Of a stretch of 64,000 nt of DNA, positions 26,197 to 35,479 are shown piece after piece. The DNA is from Nautilia profundicola AmH (GTDB lineage Bacteria > Campylobacterota > Campylobacteria > Campylobacterales > Nautiliaceae). Position 1 is the first letter of the stretch. Each line of letters begins with the position of its first letter. The stretch covers positions 1,193,408 to 1,257,407 of the forward strand of contig NC_012115.1 in the NCBI RefSeq assembly GCF_000021725.1. The letters run 5' to 3'. Both the position numbers and the translations under genes were made by a program. Below the pieces are notes generated by a model, which saw only the letters and a list, made by a program, of their open reading frames with translations, did not search any database and was not told the origin of the DNA.

Positions 26197-27717
26197 TTAA
26201 TCTCTTTTTATAAACTCTATAATTTTTTCTTTTATTTCGTCTTTGTTGATAATTGTTTCGTTTATATCTTTTTCAAACAGCTCTCTTATACACTCAGGCG
26301 CTTTTACTTCATAATGCGTTTCGATATAAACAATTGCATCTTTGTCGCTTAATGTTTTTTCTTCAAGTTCGGCTATTTCACGATTAATATCTTCTTTTGT
26401 AAGCGCTTCATACACACTTGGTGCAAATTTAGTCCACTCGGCAGTAGAGTATGCAACCACTTTATTGTTAATTTCACCTTTTTCTTTAAGGTACTCATAC
26501 GCTTTAATTGCCGTAGCGGTATGAGCATCCATTATGTAATTGCCTTCTTTCGCATACTTGGCGATAATTTCTTCACACTCTCCGTCCGTTGCGAAATCCG
26601 CCAAGAAGTCTTTTTTTATTTTTTCGTGTTCTTCAGGTGTAAGCTCAAAATAACCGTTTTCTTCAAGTGAAGTCATAAGCTCTTTTGTTCTCTCTTCTCC
26701 AAACTTATCGAAAAGCACCCTTTCAACATTGCTTGATTTTAATATATCCATCGCAGGTGAAATAGTATGAATAAGACTTTTATCTCTTAAATCGTATTTA
26801 CCGTATTTAATAAACTCATATAAAATATTGTTTTTGTTTGAAGCGATTATTATTTTATCAATCGGAAGACCCATTTTTTTAGCGTAATATGCACCAAGGG
26901 CGTTTCCAAAGTTTCCGCTTGGGATAATTACGTCGATTTTATCCATCATATCGATTTCAGCGTTTTCCACAAGTTTTAAATAACTCCAGAAATGATAAAT
27001 AATCTGAAAAATAATTCTTCCGAAATTCACGCTGTTTGCGGCTGAAAGTTTGATATTGTTTTCTTTTAACGTGTTTCTGAAATCCTCGTCTTTTAAAAGA
27101 GCTTTAAGCGCAGTCTGTGCATCGTCAAAATTTCCGATGATTCCGAGTACTTTTTCATTTTCGGCGTCTGTTGTCACCATCTGAAGTTTTTGAACTTCAC
27201 TTGTGCCTTCATGAGGATAAATACAAACAACCTGAATGTTTTCTTTATTTTCAAACGTTTTAAGAGTTGCTGGTCCCGTATCTCCACTTGTAGCCGCCAA
27301 AATAAGATAGTTTTCACCTTTTTCCTGAGCAAGTGCCGAAAGGATTACACCAAAAGGCTGAAGCGCCATATCTTTAAACGCTCTCGTTGGACCGTGCCAA
27401 AGTTCGCCTACAAAAAGATCCTTATCGAGCTTAACTACAGGCACTACATCCGGATCGTCAAATTCTCTTAAATATGTATATAAAGCTTTTTCGATAAGTT
27501 CAGGGTCTATATCGATTTTAAAAAGTTTTAAAATTCCTCTTGCAAGGTGTCTGTATGTTTTTTCATCTTCCACATCATAATATCTGTTTAAAAATCTCTC
27601 ATCGATACTTGGGATTTTACTCGGAACGTAAAGTCCGCCGTTCGGTGCCGCAGGGTCAAGTATCACTTCACTAAAAGTTTTTTTCTCGTCTGTACCGCGA
27701 GTTCCAATGAATTTCAT
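26197..27717 (-). CDS. thrC: Threonine synthase
   Basis: A 506-residue PLP enzyme that converts O-phospho-L-homoserine to threonine. Seen: MKFIGTRG start, GPTRAFKDMALQ with the PLP lysine near residue 113, AATSGDTGPA (phosphate-binding) near 147, and IPSGNFGNALGAYYA. The length and order are those of the longer ThrC class. It heads a minus-strand run that includes the glutamine-rich gene, although 71 bases separate them. Confidence 0.93.
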   Translation of the reverse strand: MKFIGTRGTDEKKTFSEVILDPAAPNGGLYVPSKIPSIDERFLNRYYDVEDEKTYRHLARGILKLFKIDIDPELIEKALYTYLREFDDPDVVPVVKLDKDLFVGELWHGPTRAFKDMALQPFGVILSALAQEKGENYLILAATSGDTGPATLKTFENKENIQVVCIYPHEGTSEVQKLQMVTTDAENEKVLGIIGNFDDAQTALKALLKDEDFRNTLKENNIKLSAANSVNFGRIIFQIIYHFWSYLKLVENAEIDMMDKIDVIIPSGNFGNALGAYYAKKMGLPIDKIIIASNKNNILYEFIKYGKYDLRDKSLIHTISPAMDILKSSNVERVLFDKFGEERTKELMTSLEENGYFELTPEEHEKIKKDFLADFATDGECEEIIAKYAKEGNYIMDAHTATAIKAYEYLKEKGEINNKVVAYSTAEWTKFAPSVYEALTKEDINREIAELEEKTLSDKDAIVYIETHYEVKAPECIRELFEKDINETIINKDEIKEKIIEFIKRD

Positions 27718-27802
27718 TATAAAACCTTTTTTTAATGGAATTATACATTAATTCTTTAGATTGGTGAATGGCAGTGGTAAAGTAGACAACTTCACTTCTT
27801 CG

Positions 27803-27833
27803 CCACTTATCCACTTCACTACTTATCCACTTT
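27803..27833. repeat. Short direct repeats of CTTATCCACTT
   Basis: The sequence ACTTATCCACTT occurs twice (27805-27816, 27821-27832) inside a pyrimidine-rich stretch of TTCACTTCTT-like words between thrC and the YfdX gene. It resembles the other intergenic short repeats in the window. Confidence 0.5.
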
Positions 27834-27894
27834 AAAATTTTTTAAAATTAAAATTAAATTTTAATTAATTTTGAGCTAAAGTAGTTCATAATAC

Positions 27895-27924
27895 TTGACA
27901 TATATCGACTTAATTTATTATAAT
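27895..27924 (+). promoter_or_regulatory. Strong sigma70-type promoter of the YfdX gene
   Basis: Perfect TTGACA (27895-27900) and perfect TATAAT (27919-27924) with an 18-base spacer. An AAGGAGG ribosome site follows just before the ATG at 27955. High expression is expected. Confidence 0.8.
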
Positions 27925-27954
27925 ACTGCTACTAAAACATTTAAGGAGGGACAA

Positions 27955-28821
27955 ATGAAAAAATTACTCACATCAGTAGTGGTTGCCGGACTCTTGGTTA
28001 GCGGTTCTATGGCAGCTGATACTAAAACAAACAACGTTTCAAAAAACGCTGTTGTAAAAGCAGAGAAAAAAGCTGAAAGTACACAGCTTATCAAAGAAGC
28101 AATCAGAGCTATTCAATATACTCAGGATGCTTTAATTTATCTAAACAACAAAAAAAATGACAAAGCAAAAGAATCACTTAAAAAAGCTGTAGGTGAGCTT
28201 GCAGTTGTTTTAAATTCACCAAATGCACCGTATTTATTGCCGGTAGATGTACAAATTAATGCATATCAATTTGTTGGTGACGTTAAAAAAATTAAAGCAT
28301 TAACAACTGAAGCAAAAGATCTTTTAAAAGAAAACAAAATTCCTCAGGCAAGAGAAATTTTAAACACATTAAGAAGTGAAATTGTTATCAAAACTGTTAA
28401 CCTGCCTCTTGCAACTTATCCGGCAGCACTTAACCTTGCGATCAAATACATCAACGAAGGTAAAATCAAAGAAGCAAAAGACGTACTTGCAATGGCGCTT
28501 TCAACACTTGTAGAAGTTGATAACGTTATTCCGATTCCGTTGATCAAAGCTCAGGCACTTGTGGAAGAAGCAAGCAAAATCGTTGCAAAAGACAAAAAAC
28601 AAGCGCTTAGATATCTTGAAGAAGCAAAACATCAGTTAGTTATCGGAGAAGCTTTAGGTTACACAAGTACAAGCGACACAACATACAAAATGTTAAAAGA
28701 CGCAATCTCAAAACTTGAAAGCGAAATCAACAAAGGTCACAAAACAGGTTCAATCTTCAGTGACTTAATAGCTAAACTTAAAGAATTCAAAGAAAAAGCT
28801 ATCAGCGTTATTCACAAATAA
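27955..28821 (+). CDS. YfdX-family periplasmic protein, two repeats
   Basis: A 288-residue secreted protein: signal MKKLLTSVVVAGLLVSGSMAA, then two helical repeats of the YfdX type. The first is near residues 40-150 (QLIKEAIRAIQYTQDAL... LLPVDVQINAY), the second near 155-265 (PAALNLAIKYI... IPIPLIKAQALVEEA). E. coli YfdX is a stress-linked periplasmic protein of unclear function. The ATG at 27955 lies behind AAGGAGG; an upstream in-frame start at 27895 falls in the promoter. A strong promoter and terminator bracket it as a single-gene unit. Confidence 0.87.
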   Translation: MKKLLTSVVVAGLLVSGSMAADTKTNNVSKNAVVKAEKKAESTQLIKEAIRAIQYTQDALIYLNNKKNDKAKESLKKAVGELAVVLNSPNAPYLLPVDVQINAYQFVGDVKKIKALTTEAKDLLKENKIPQAREILNTLRSEIVIKTVNLPLATYPAALNLAIKYINEGKIKEAKDVLAMALSTLVEVDNVIPIPLIKAQALVEEASKIVAKDKKQALRYLEEAKHQLVIGEALGYTSTSDTTYKMLKDAISKLESEINKGHKTGSIFSDLIAKLKEFKEKAISVIHK

Positions 28822-28842
28822 AAGGGTTTTACCCTTTTATTC
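28818..28842 (+). terminator. Rho-independent terminator after the YfdX gene
   Basis: ATAAAAGGG (28818-28826), loop TTTTA and CCCTTTTAT (28832-28840) followed by T. It overlaps the stop codon. Confidence 0.75.
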
Positions 28843-28885
28843 AATTGAATCAAATAGTGCTTGTAGGATATTGTAAAATTTCATA

Positions 28886-28904
28886 TTTAGTGTCAGGCAC
28901 TAAA
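28886..28904. repeat. Intergenic palindrome, copy 1 (TTTAGTG-TCAGG-CACTAAA)
   Basis: A 7-bp perfect stem around a 5-base loop. It is a member of the GTG-YCTGR-CAC family found eight times in the window's intergenic regions, in form similar to the palindromes associated with REP-type (RAYT) transposases. Confidence 0.7.
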
Positions 28905-28974
28905 ATACAGGCTACTCTGACACACTTAATACACTCAGTCATATTAATGTGTAAAAACTGTTCCTCTTTGCTAT

Positions 28975-29268
28975 TTAGCCTTCAATAAATTTTATTATAA
29001 CATCTTCCACGCTCAAATCTCTATCAACTACCTTAAAAACGTTAAAATAACCGTCTTTTATATCTTTACCGCTAATTACGTTTTTAATCATTACCGCTTT
29101 TAAAAAATTAATCAAATCTTCAGGGTTTTTTGAATAAAAAGATGGTGACTTTCTTGATGCGTACTGTTTTGTTTTCGTATCGTAAATAATCAGATATTTG
29201 CATTCTTCAAAATCCGGGCAGTATTTGGAGGTTATAAATTCTCCTGAAGAAGGAACGGCAAGTTTCAT
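28975..29268 (-). CDS. NifX/NifB-like (dinitrogenase cofactor-type) small protein
   Basis: A 97-residue cytoplasmic protein starting MKLAVPSSGEFITSKY, which has the beta-strand-loop start of the NifB/NifX/NafY cofactor-carrier fold, followed by the YLIIYDTKTKQY strand pair. The ATG at 29268 is preceded by AAAAGG; an in-frame upstream start (29322) would overlap the selA leader. It is divergent from selA. Proteins of this fold bind metal-sulfur cofactors, but the length is near the minimum and the assignment is tentative. Confidence 0.55.
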   Translation of the reverse strand: MKLAVPSSGEFITSKYCPDFEECKYLIIYDTKTKQYASRKSPSFYSKNPEDLINFLKAVMIKNVISGKDIKDGYFNVFKVVDRDLSVEDVIIKFIEG

Positions 29269-29301
29269 TAAAAGACCTTTTTTGTTACAATAATACCAAA
29301 A

Positions 29302-29316
29302 AATGCCGGTGGCATT
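29302..29316 (+). promoter_or_regulatory. Hairpin in the selA leader, possible SelB-binding SECIS-like element
   Basis: AATGCC (29302-29307), loop GGT, GGCATT (29311-29316), ending 15 bases before the selA ATG. In E. coli a SECIS-like hairpin ahead of selA binds SelB and represses selAB. The small stem with G and U in the loop recalls that element. No experimental basis here. Confidence 0.4.
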
Positions 29317-29331
29317 ACACAAAGGTTAACA

Positions 29332-30678
29332 ATGAATCTTTTTAGACAAATCCCCAAAGTAGATAAAATTGAAAAAGCCCTCACACATATCCCCAAAAAA
29401 GTTCTAACTCCCATAATCCAAAAGACACTTAACGAAATAAGAGAAGGCATAAAAAACGGAAAAATCACACAAATAAATGAAGAAGATATTGTTAAAACGA
29501 TTGAAAAAAGATCTGAAGAAATACTTTCCCCTTCAATTGTAAACGTTATAAATGCTACGGGTATTACGGTTCATACGAATCTGGGCAGAAGCCTGATTGA
29601 TCCGGAAATTTTCGATTACGCAAAGAAACGTTCAACTCATTACTGCAACCTCGAATACGACCTTGAAAAAGGAAAACGGGGCGACAGATACCACCACAGC
29701 GCAAAAATATTAAGCCACCTGTTTGGAAGTGAAAGCGCTCTTATTGTAAACAATAACGCCGCAGCCGTGTTTTTGATACTAAACACATTCGCAAAAGATA
29801 AAGAAGCGATAGTCTCAAGAGGAGAACTTGTGGAAATCGGAGGCAGTTTCAGGGTACCTGAAGTCATGAAAGCCAGCGGTGCGAAACTTGTGGAAGTCGG
29901 AACCACAAACAAAACCAAAATCCAAGACTATGAAGACGCTATTACCGAAGATACCGCAATGCTTATGAAAGTACACAAATCCAACTACTCAATAGAAGGA
30001 TTCAGCGCCGAAGCGAGCCTTGAAGAAATTATAGAGCTTGCACACAAAAAAAATGTGCTTGATTATTACGATCTGGGAAGCGCATACATTCCTAAACTAC
30101 CTTACTCTCTTACGAACTACGAACCTCCTATAAGCGAAATTATGAAATTAAACCCGAGCTTAGTGAGTTTTAGCGGTGACAAACTTTTCGGAAGCGTTCA
30201 GGCCGGAATAATACTCGGCAAAAAAGATCTAATCGACAAACTCAAAAAAAATCAGATTTTAAGAATGTTCAGGGTTGATAAAATAACGCTATCACTCATC
30301 GAAGCCACAGCCCTTGCCTATATCAAAGAAGAGTATGACAAAATCCCGACTCTTAAATCGATTTTTCAGACAACCGAAGCACTTAAAGAAAAAGCAAAAA
30401 AACTTCTCTCACTCACACCAGGACTGAAAGCCGAAATAAAAGAATCACACACTTATGTCGGCGGCGGAACCATGCCGAACCGAAAAATTCCGACTGTTGT
30501 TGTGGAAATTAAAGGAAATGCCAAAAAATGGGAAGAAGATATGCGTAAACACCTGGTAATCGGAAGAATAGAAAACGAAAAATTCGTACTTGATATGAGA
30601 AGCGTCCAGGAAGACGAAATAGAAAAATTAGCCCAAATTATAAATTCAATTATTACATGCGAGGTGAAAGATGCGTAA
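29332..30678 (+). CDS. selA: L-seryl-tRNA(Sec) selenium transferase
   Basis: A 448-residue PLP enzyme that turns seryl-tRNA(Sec) into selenocysteinyl-tRNA(Sec) using selenophosphate. Seen: NATGITVHTNLGRSLI in the N-terminal part, NNNAAAVFL, EIGGSFRVPEVM and the PLP lysine in SFSGDKLFGSVQAGII near residue 285. It overlaps selB by 8 bases. Together with tRNA-Sec at 46084-46182 it provides the charged tRNA for the fdhA UGA. Confidence 0.96.
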   Translation: MNLFRQIPKVDKIEKALTHIPKKVLTPIIQKTLNEIREGIKNGKITQINEEDIVKTIEKRSEEILSPSIVNVINATGITVHTNLGRSLIDPEIFDYAKKRSTHYCNLEYDLEKGKRGDRYHHSAKILSHLFGSESALIVNNNAAAVFLILNTFAKDKEAIVSRGELVEIGGSFRVPEVMKASGAKLVEVGTTNKTKIQDYEDAITEDTAMLMKVHKSNYSIEGFSAEASLEEIIELAHKKNVLDYYDLGSAYIPKLPYSLTNYEPPISEIMKLNPSLVSFSGDKLFGSVQAGIILGKKDLIDKLKKNQILRMFRVDKITLSLIEATALAYIKEEYDKIPTLKSIFQTTEALKEKAKKLLSLTPGLKAEIKESHTYVGGGTMPNRKIPTVVVEIKGNAKKWEEDMRKHLVIGRIENEKFVLDMRSVQEDEIEKLAQIINSIITCEVKDA

Positions 30679-32500
30679 TATTATTATAGGTACAGCCGGT
30701 CACGTAGACCACGGTAAAACATCCCTTATTGAAGCTATGACGGGATACAACGGAGACGAGCTTAAAGAAGAAAAAGAAAGAGGGATTACGATTGATCTTA
30801 GCTTTACAAATATGAAAAAGGGCGATACCAACGTAGCGTTTATAGACGTCCCGGGGCACGAAAAACTTGTTAAAAACATGATCAGCGGAGCTTTCGGGTT
30901 TGACGCTTCGCTTTTTGCGATAGATGCGAATGAAGGCGTAATGCCGCAAACCGTAGAGCATCTGGAAGTATTAAACATTCTAAAAGTCAAAAACATTATC
31001 GTAGCACTTACCAAATGTGACCTGGCAGACCCTGAAACAATCGAAAAAAGAAAAAATGAAATCAGGGACTTGATAGCAAAATACAAAAACCTGCATCTTC
31101 TTGAAATTTTCGAAACGTCGATTTACGACAAACAAAGCATAGAAAAACTAAAAGACTATCTTTTCAACCTGCCGCCGAGAAACATTACCCATTCTAAATT
31201 TTTCAGATACTATATCGACAGGGTGTTTTCACTAAAAGGTATCGGTACGGTCGTTACGGGTACGGTTTTAAGCGGTAAGGTGAAACTAAAAGACAAAATT
31301 TACATCAACGAAACCAAAACCCTAACAACCGTTAAAAACCTGCAGGTCCACGGTGAAGATGTGGAAGTTGCGTATACCCACCAAAGAGTTGCTATAAATC
31401 TGAACATCAACCATAAAGAGCTCAAAAAAGGATACCTGCTCTCAACCAAAGGATACTTAAGAGGTTTCAAACTGATTGACGTATTTGTAAAGCCTGTAGA
31501 AGGAAAAGAGCTTTTCCATAATATGGAAGTTTTGTTCATAAGCGGTGCAAAAAGGATTCCCGGTAAACTTTTAATGTTTAATCCCGAAGACAAAAAAGGA
31601 TACGCAACCGTAAAACTTGAAGAAAAAGCGTTTTTGGTTTTTGAAGATCCGTTTGTAATCCTTCATAACGGACGTGTTATCGGAGGTGGAGAGGTATTAA
31701 ACCCTATAAGCGATCCTATTAAGAAAAAGAAAAAACTGGCCCTTTTAAAAGCGCTTAACAAAAAAGATTTTAAAACCGCATTTGAAATACTCGTTCAAAA
31801 CCACAAACGCGGATTCGGACTGCTTCAAAGCTATCAGAGATTCAACCTGACCCCTGCCGAAGCTCTTGAGATCGCAAAACAGCTTGATAACGTATTTATT
31901 GATGAGGAAAATTACAATATTTTCTCAATGGATGTTAAAAAAGAGATCGAAAAAGTAATAAAAGACACCTATGAAAAAAACAGATTCGCATTTCTCTCCC
32001 CTGCATCCCTTAAACTAAGACTCAAATGGGCAAGTAACGAACTTATACAAAGCGTGCTTGACGAGTTTGTAAAAGAAGGGTATCTGATAAAAGAAGACAA
32101 CATCTATAAAAGAAAAGACTTAGGAGAAGTGGACGTAACCAAATCGGTAGAACACAGACTCTATCAGCTTCTTGACAATTCGGGACTCACACCGGAAGCG
32201 CCGTACAATATATATGAAAAATTAAATATCGACAGAAAAGTCGGCGACAATGCTATGAAAAAACTCACAACATCCAAAAAAGTGGTAAGACTTGCGCATA
32301 ACCTTTTCGTAACGGATAAAAACATAAACATAGCCCTTAAAAAAATGAGGGAAATTATGGAAAAAGAAGGATATATTGATATTAAAAAATTCAAAGAGCA
32401 TATGCCTATGAGTAGGAAATACATAGTAGCGTACCTTGACTATTTGGACCAGCTCGGAGACGTGGAAAAAAGAGACAACAAACGATATCTTAAAAATTAA
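30671..32500 (+). CDS. selB: Selenocysteine-specific elongation factor
   Basis: A 609-residue GTPase that delivers Sec-tRNA to UGA codons marked by a SECIS hairpin. N-terminal G domain: GHVDHGKTSL, DVPGHEKLVKNM and TKCD, followed by EF-Tu-like domains 2 and 3. The C-terminal half (from about 400) holds the winged-helix repeats that bind mRNA hairpins. The start lies inside the end of selA behind GAGGTG, so the two are translationally coupled. Confidence 0.96.
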   Translation: MRNIIIGTAGHVDHGKTSLIEAMTGYNGDELKEEKERGITIDLSFTNMKKGDTNVAFIDVPGHEKLVKNMISGAFGFDASLFAIDANEGVMPQTVEHLEVLNILKVKNIIVALTKCDLADPETIEKRKNEIRDLIAKYKNLHLLEIFETSIYDKQSIEKLKDYLFNLPPRNITHSKFFRYYIDRVFSLKGIGTVVTGTVLSGKVKLKDKIYINETKTLTTVKNLQVHGEDVEVAYTHQRVAINLNINHKELKKGYLLSTKGYLRGFKLIDVFVKPVEGKELFHNMEVLFISGAKRIPGKLLMFNPEDKKGYATVKLEEKAFLVFEDPFVILHNGRVIGGGEVLNPISDPIKKKKKLALLKALNKKDFKTAFEILVQNHKRGFGLLQSYQRFNLTPAEALEIAKQLDNVFIDEENYNIFSMDVKKEIEKVIKDTYEKNRFAFLSPASLKLRLKWASNELIQSVLDEFVKEGYLIKEDNIYKRKDLGEVDVTKSVEHRLYQLLDNSGLTPEAPYNIYEKLNIDRKVGDNAMKKLTTSKKVVRLAHNLFVTDKNINIALKKMREIMEKEGYIDIKKFKEHMPMSRKYIVAYLDYLDQLGDVEKRDNKRYLKN

Positions 32501-32783
32501 GAATGGAGAATGAAGAATTGAGAATTACTATTAAAAATTCATTGTTAATTTTATAAATTTCAACTTCATTTTTTCTTTAAAATTTTTTATACCGACAAAA
32601 AACTACATTACATTTAGAAAATCAAAAAAATCCTACAATTATAGGGGTATTCTCTTTTTAATTCTCCATTTTCCATTCTCAATTCTCTATTCCTTAAAGG
32701 TTTCTTAATTTAAGGATAGTTTAAGAATAAATATGTAGAATTTCGAACTAATTTTTGAATAAACAATAATAAAAGGATAATGA
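32501..32783. other. Intergenic region with inverted ATGGAGAATG/CATTCTCCAT short repeats
   Basis: No gene seen. A GAATGGAGAATGAAGAATTG stretch (32500-32519) is mirrored by an ATTCTCCATTTTCCATTCTC stretch (32660-32679), so the two could pair over about 140 bases. The rest is AT-rich, and it holds the promoter of rpmE close to 32700-32760. Confidence 0.5.
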
Positions 32784-32984
32784 ATGAAAAAAGGTATCCA
32801 TCCTGAATACGTAAAATGCCAAGTTAAATGTACATGCGGACATGAATTTGAAATTTTATCAACTAAAGAAAGCTTAAGAGTTGAAGTTTGTGACAAATGT
32901 CACCCATTCTACACTGGACAAGAAAGAAACATCGACAGAGGTGGTAAAGTAGATAAATTTAAGAAAAAATACGGTCTTGCTTAA
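32784..32984 (+). CDS. rpmE: 50S ribosomal protein L31
   Basis: A 66-residue ribosomal protein of the zinc-binding (C+) class: CQVKCTC near 13-19 and CDKCH near 36-40 supply the cysteines. The start follows AAAAGGA. The next gene begins immediately after its stop codon. Confidence 0.96.
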   Translation: MKKGIHPEYVKCQVKCTCGHEFEILSTKESLRVEVCDKCHPFYTGQERNIDRGGKVDKFKKKYGLA

Positions 32985-33773
32985 TTGCTAAGTCTCGTTC
33001 CGACTCCCATTGGAAATCTTGAAGACATCTCACAAAGAGCCCTTGAGGCTCTTAAAAATTCTGAAATAATCTTCTGCGAAGACACAAGAGTAACCAAAAA
33101 ACTTCTAAATCTTTTAAACATCCCTTTAAATAAAGAATTTATATCAATGCATTCCCATAACGAAAACGATGTTATTTCCAAACTTAACCCTGAAATTTTG
33201 AAAACCAAAGAATGCGTATATGTAAGTGATGCCGGGATGCCTGGAATCAGTGATCCAGGAAGCAGACTCGTACAGTTTTGCCAACAAAACAATATACCTT
33301 ATACGGTAATTCCGGGAGCAAACGCTGCACTTACCGCATATGTAGCAAGCGGGTTTGAGGGCGAATTTTGTTTTTGGATGTTTTTGCCTCATAAAGGAAA
33401 AGAACGCCTTGATAAACTAAATGAAATAATAAATTCAGGTAAAATCGCAATCCTTTACGAATCACCTCACAGAATTGAAAAACTTATAAAAGAATTAAAA
33501 GAACTGATACCTGAGAGGGAAGTGTTTTTGGCAAAAGAACTTACAAAAATGCATGAAACCTATATAAAAGCCAAGGCGAAAGACCTGGTAGTTCCGAATA
33601 CAAAAGGCGAATGGGTTGTAATAATCGATAAGGGTCAAAAAAACAAAGAACTGAAGCTTACATATGATGATGTTTTAAACCTTCCTCTTCCTGATAAAGA
33701 AAAATCCAAAATGCTTGCTAAACTTTCAGACAAAAGTGCAAAAGAAATCTACAAAGAACTGCAACAAAAATAA
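32985..33773 (+). CDS. rsmI: 16S rRNA (cytidine-1402 2'-O) methyltransferase
   Basis: A 262-residue SAM-dependent methyltransferase of the tetrapyrrole-methylase fold. LSLVPTPIGNLEDI sits at the very N-terminus, then CEDTRVTKKLL, VSDAGMPGISDPG and VIPGANAAL. The start is a TTG directly abutting the rpmE stop (TAATTG), fixed because the conserved motif begins two residues later. Translation probably depends on reinitiation after rpmE. Confidence 0.94.
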   Translation: MLSLVPTPIGNLEDISQRALEALKNSEIIFCEDTRVTKKLLNLLNIPLNKEFISMHSHNENDVISKLNPEILKTKECVYVSDAGMPGISDPGSRLVQFCQQNNIPYTVIPGANAALTAYVASGFEGEFCFWMFLPHKGKERLDKLNEIINSGKIAILYESPHRIEKLIKELKELIPEREVFLAKELTKMHETYIKAKAKDLVVPNTKGEWVVIIDKGQKNKELKLTYDDVLNLPLPDKEKSKMLAKLSDKSAKEIYKELQQK

Positions 33774-33870
33774 TAATTCATTTTAATTAATTTAATGTAA
33801 CAATCACTCAATATTTTAATTTATACACAACAATATAATTTAATATTAATAAAATATTATTTTCAACATT

Positions 33871-33889
33871 TAGGTGACAGACACTTATT
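33871..33889. repeat. Intergenic palindrome, copy 2
   Basis: TAGGTGACAGACACTTATT: GTG-ACAGA-CAC core in the trpB upstream region. Same family as the copy at 28886. Confidence 0.65.
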
Positions 33890-33914
33890 ATTTTAATACA
33901 ACAACTCTTTTTTA

Positions 33915-33923
33915 TGCTAAAAT
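33915..33923 (+). promoter_or_regulatory. Extended -10 promoter for trpB
   Basis: TG at 33915-33916, one base, TAAAAT at 33918-33923, 27 bases ahead of the trpB ATG. Confidence 0.4.
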
Positions 33924-33949
33924 ATTTCAAAAGGTAAAAAGGAGAGAAA

Positions 33950-35161
33950 ATGAAAAAATCACACTTGCAAAAATTCCCGGACAGTGAAGGATTTTTCGGA
34001 AGATTCGGAGGTGCGTATATTCCCGATGTTTTAAAAGATGAATTCGAAAGAATTACAAAAGCGTATATGAAACTAAGACGCTCACACGATTTTTTGAGTG
34101 AGCTTAGAAGAATCAGAAAACACTACCAGGGGCGCCCTACCCCAGTATATCATGCCAAAAGACTCTCAGAAGCACTCGGAGGAGCTCAGATATACCTCAA
34201 AAGAGAAGATCTGAACCACATGGGTGCACACAAATTAAACCACTGTATGGCGGAAGCCCTGCTTGCTAAATATATGGGTAAAAAGAAACTAATAGCCGAA
34301 ACGGGAGCAGGACAGCACGGTGTGGCGCTTGCAACCGCAGCGGCATATTTCGGACTTGAGTGTGAAATACACATGGGGGAAGTGGATATTGCAAAAGAAC
34401 ACCCGAATGTTGTCAGAATGAAAATATTGGGAGCGGAGGTAATTCCTGCCACTCACGGACTGAAAACACTCAAAGAAGCTGTCGACAGCGCGTTTGAGAG
34501 TTATGTAAAACAGATAGATACTGCACTGTACGCAATCGGAAGCGTCGTGGGACCTCATCCGTTTCCTATGATGGTAAGGGATTTCCAAAGTGTAGTCGGA
34601 TTTGAAGCAAAAGAGCAGTTTATGGAAATGGTTGGATTCCTGCCTGATAACGTTGTGGCGTGTGTAGGAGGCGGAAGCAACGCCATGGGGATTTTCAGCG
34701 GCTTTATAGACGATGAAGTTGAGTTATACGCGGTTGAGCCTCTTGGAAAAGGCACCAAACTCGGAGAGCACGCCGCTACACTTATGTACGGTGATGAAGG
34801 TGTAATCCACGGATTTAATACTATTATGTTAAAAGATGAAAACGGAGAACCAGCACCGGTACATTCAATCGCAAGTGGACTTGACTACCCGGGAGTTGGA
34901 CCGGAACAAGCGTATCTTAAAGAAATCGGAAGATTAAACATCGCAGCAATTACAGACGAAGAAACGATTGACGCATTCTTTGCTTTAAGCCAATATGAGG
35001 GTATAATTCCGGCGCTTGAAAGCGCACACGCAGTAGCGTATGCCATGAAACTCGCAAAAGAAAAACCAAACGATACTATTTTGGTAAACCTCTCTGGAAG
35101 AGGAGACAAAGATATCGACTATGTAGTTGAAAACTACGGGGTTAGAGAAATTAAACTGTAA
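33950..35161 (+). CDS. trpB: Tryptophan synthase beta chain
   Basis: A 403-residue PLP enzyme that makes tryptophan from indole and serine. Seen: [12 protein letters not shown] start, the PLP lysine in [14 protein letters not shown] near residue 90, [12 protein letters not shown], and the glycine loop [10 protein letters not shown] near 236. It is the TrpB1 type that normally pairs with TrpA, yet neither trpA nor other trp genes flank it. It is followed after 9 bases by a MIP18-like gene, probably in one transcript. Confidence 0.94.
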   Translation: MKKSHLQKFPDSEGFFGRFGGAYIPDVLKDEFERITKAYMKLRRSHDFLSELRRIRKHYQGRPTPVYHAKRLSEALGGAQIYLKREDLNHMGAHKLNHCMAEALLAKYMGKKKLIAETGAGQHGVALATAAAYFGLECEIHMGEVDIAKEHPNVVRMKILGAEVIPATHGLKTLKEAVDSAFESYVKQIDTALYAIGSVVGPHPFPMMVRDFQSVVGFEAKEQFMEMVGFLPDNVVACVGGGSNAMGIFSGFIDDEVELYAVEPLGKGTKLGEHAATLMYGDEGVIHGFNTIMLKDENGEPAPVHSIASGLDYPGVGPEQAYLKEIGRLNIAAITDEETIDAFFALSQYEGIIPALESAHAVAYAMKLAKEKPNDTILVNLSGRGDKDIDYVVENYGVREIKL

Positions 35162-35170
35162 GGAGATTAG

Positions 35171-35479
35171 ATGGACTTTTTTAAAATCATTCAGACGATC
35201 GAAAGCGTACAGCATCCCGCAATCGCAACAAGCCTTGTAAATTTAGGGATACTGCAGGATATCGACTTTGAAGACAATACCGTAAAAGCCACATTCGTAT
35301 GGCCTTTTGCAAACATTCCTATTAAAGATCAGCTCATTAATTCTGTAAAAGCACCGCTTGAAAACATGGGGCTGAATTTCGAATATGACGAAAGAATTAT
35401 GGACGAAGCCGAAAGAGAAAAATTTTTAGAACTTGAGAAAAAATACTGGAAAGGCGGTCCCGCTGCTTGCGGGGCTTAA
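35171..35479 (+). CDS. MIP18/DUF59-like small protein
   Basis: A 102-residue protein whose core (VQHPAIATSLVNLGILQDIDFEDNTVKATFVWPF) follows the pattern of the MIP18/DUF59 domain found in iron-sulfur carriers and at the N-terminus of Mrp. The conserved cysteine region (usually TPACPL) is replaced by FANIPI here. A cysteine near the C-terminus (PAACGA) might substitute. It is placed in the trpB transcript. The function is not certain. Confidence 0.6.
   Translation: MDFFKIIQTIESVQHPAIATSLVNLGILQDIDFEDNTVKATFVWPFANIPIKDQLINSVKAPLENMGLNFEYDERIMDEAEREKFLELEKKYWKGGPAACGA

Noticed and set aside
27805-27833. DnaA-box-like TTATCCACT words upstream of the YfdX gene
   Set aside because: They are part of a short tandem repeat, no dnaA or oriC-type cluster is nearby, and the last base differs from the usual TTATCCACA.
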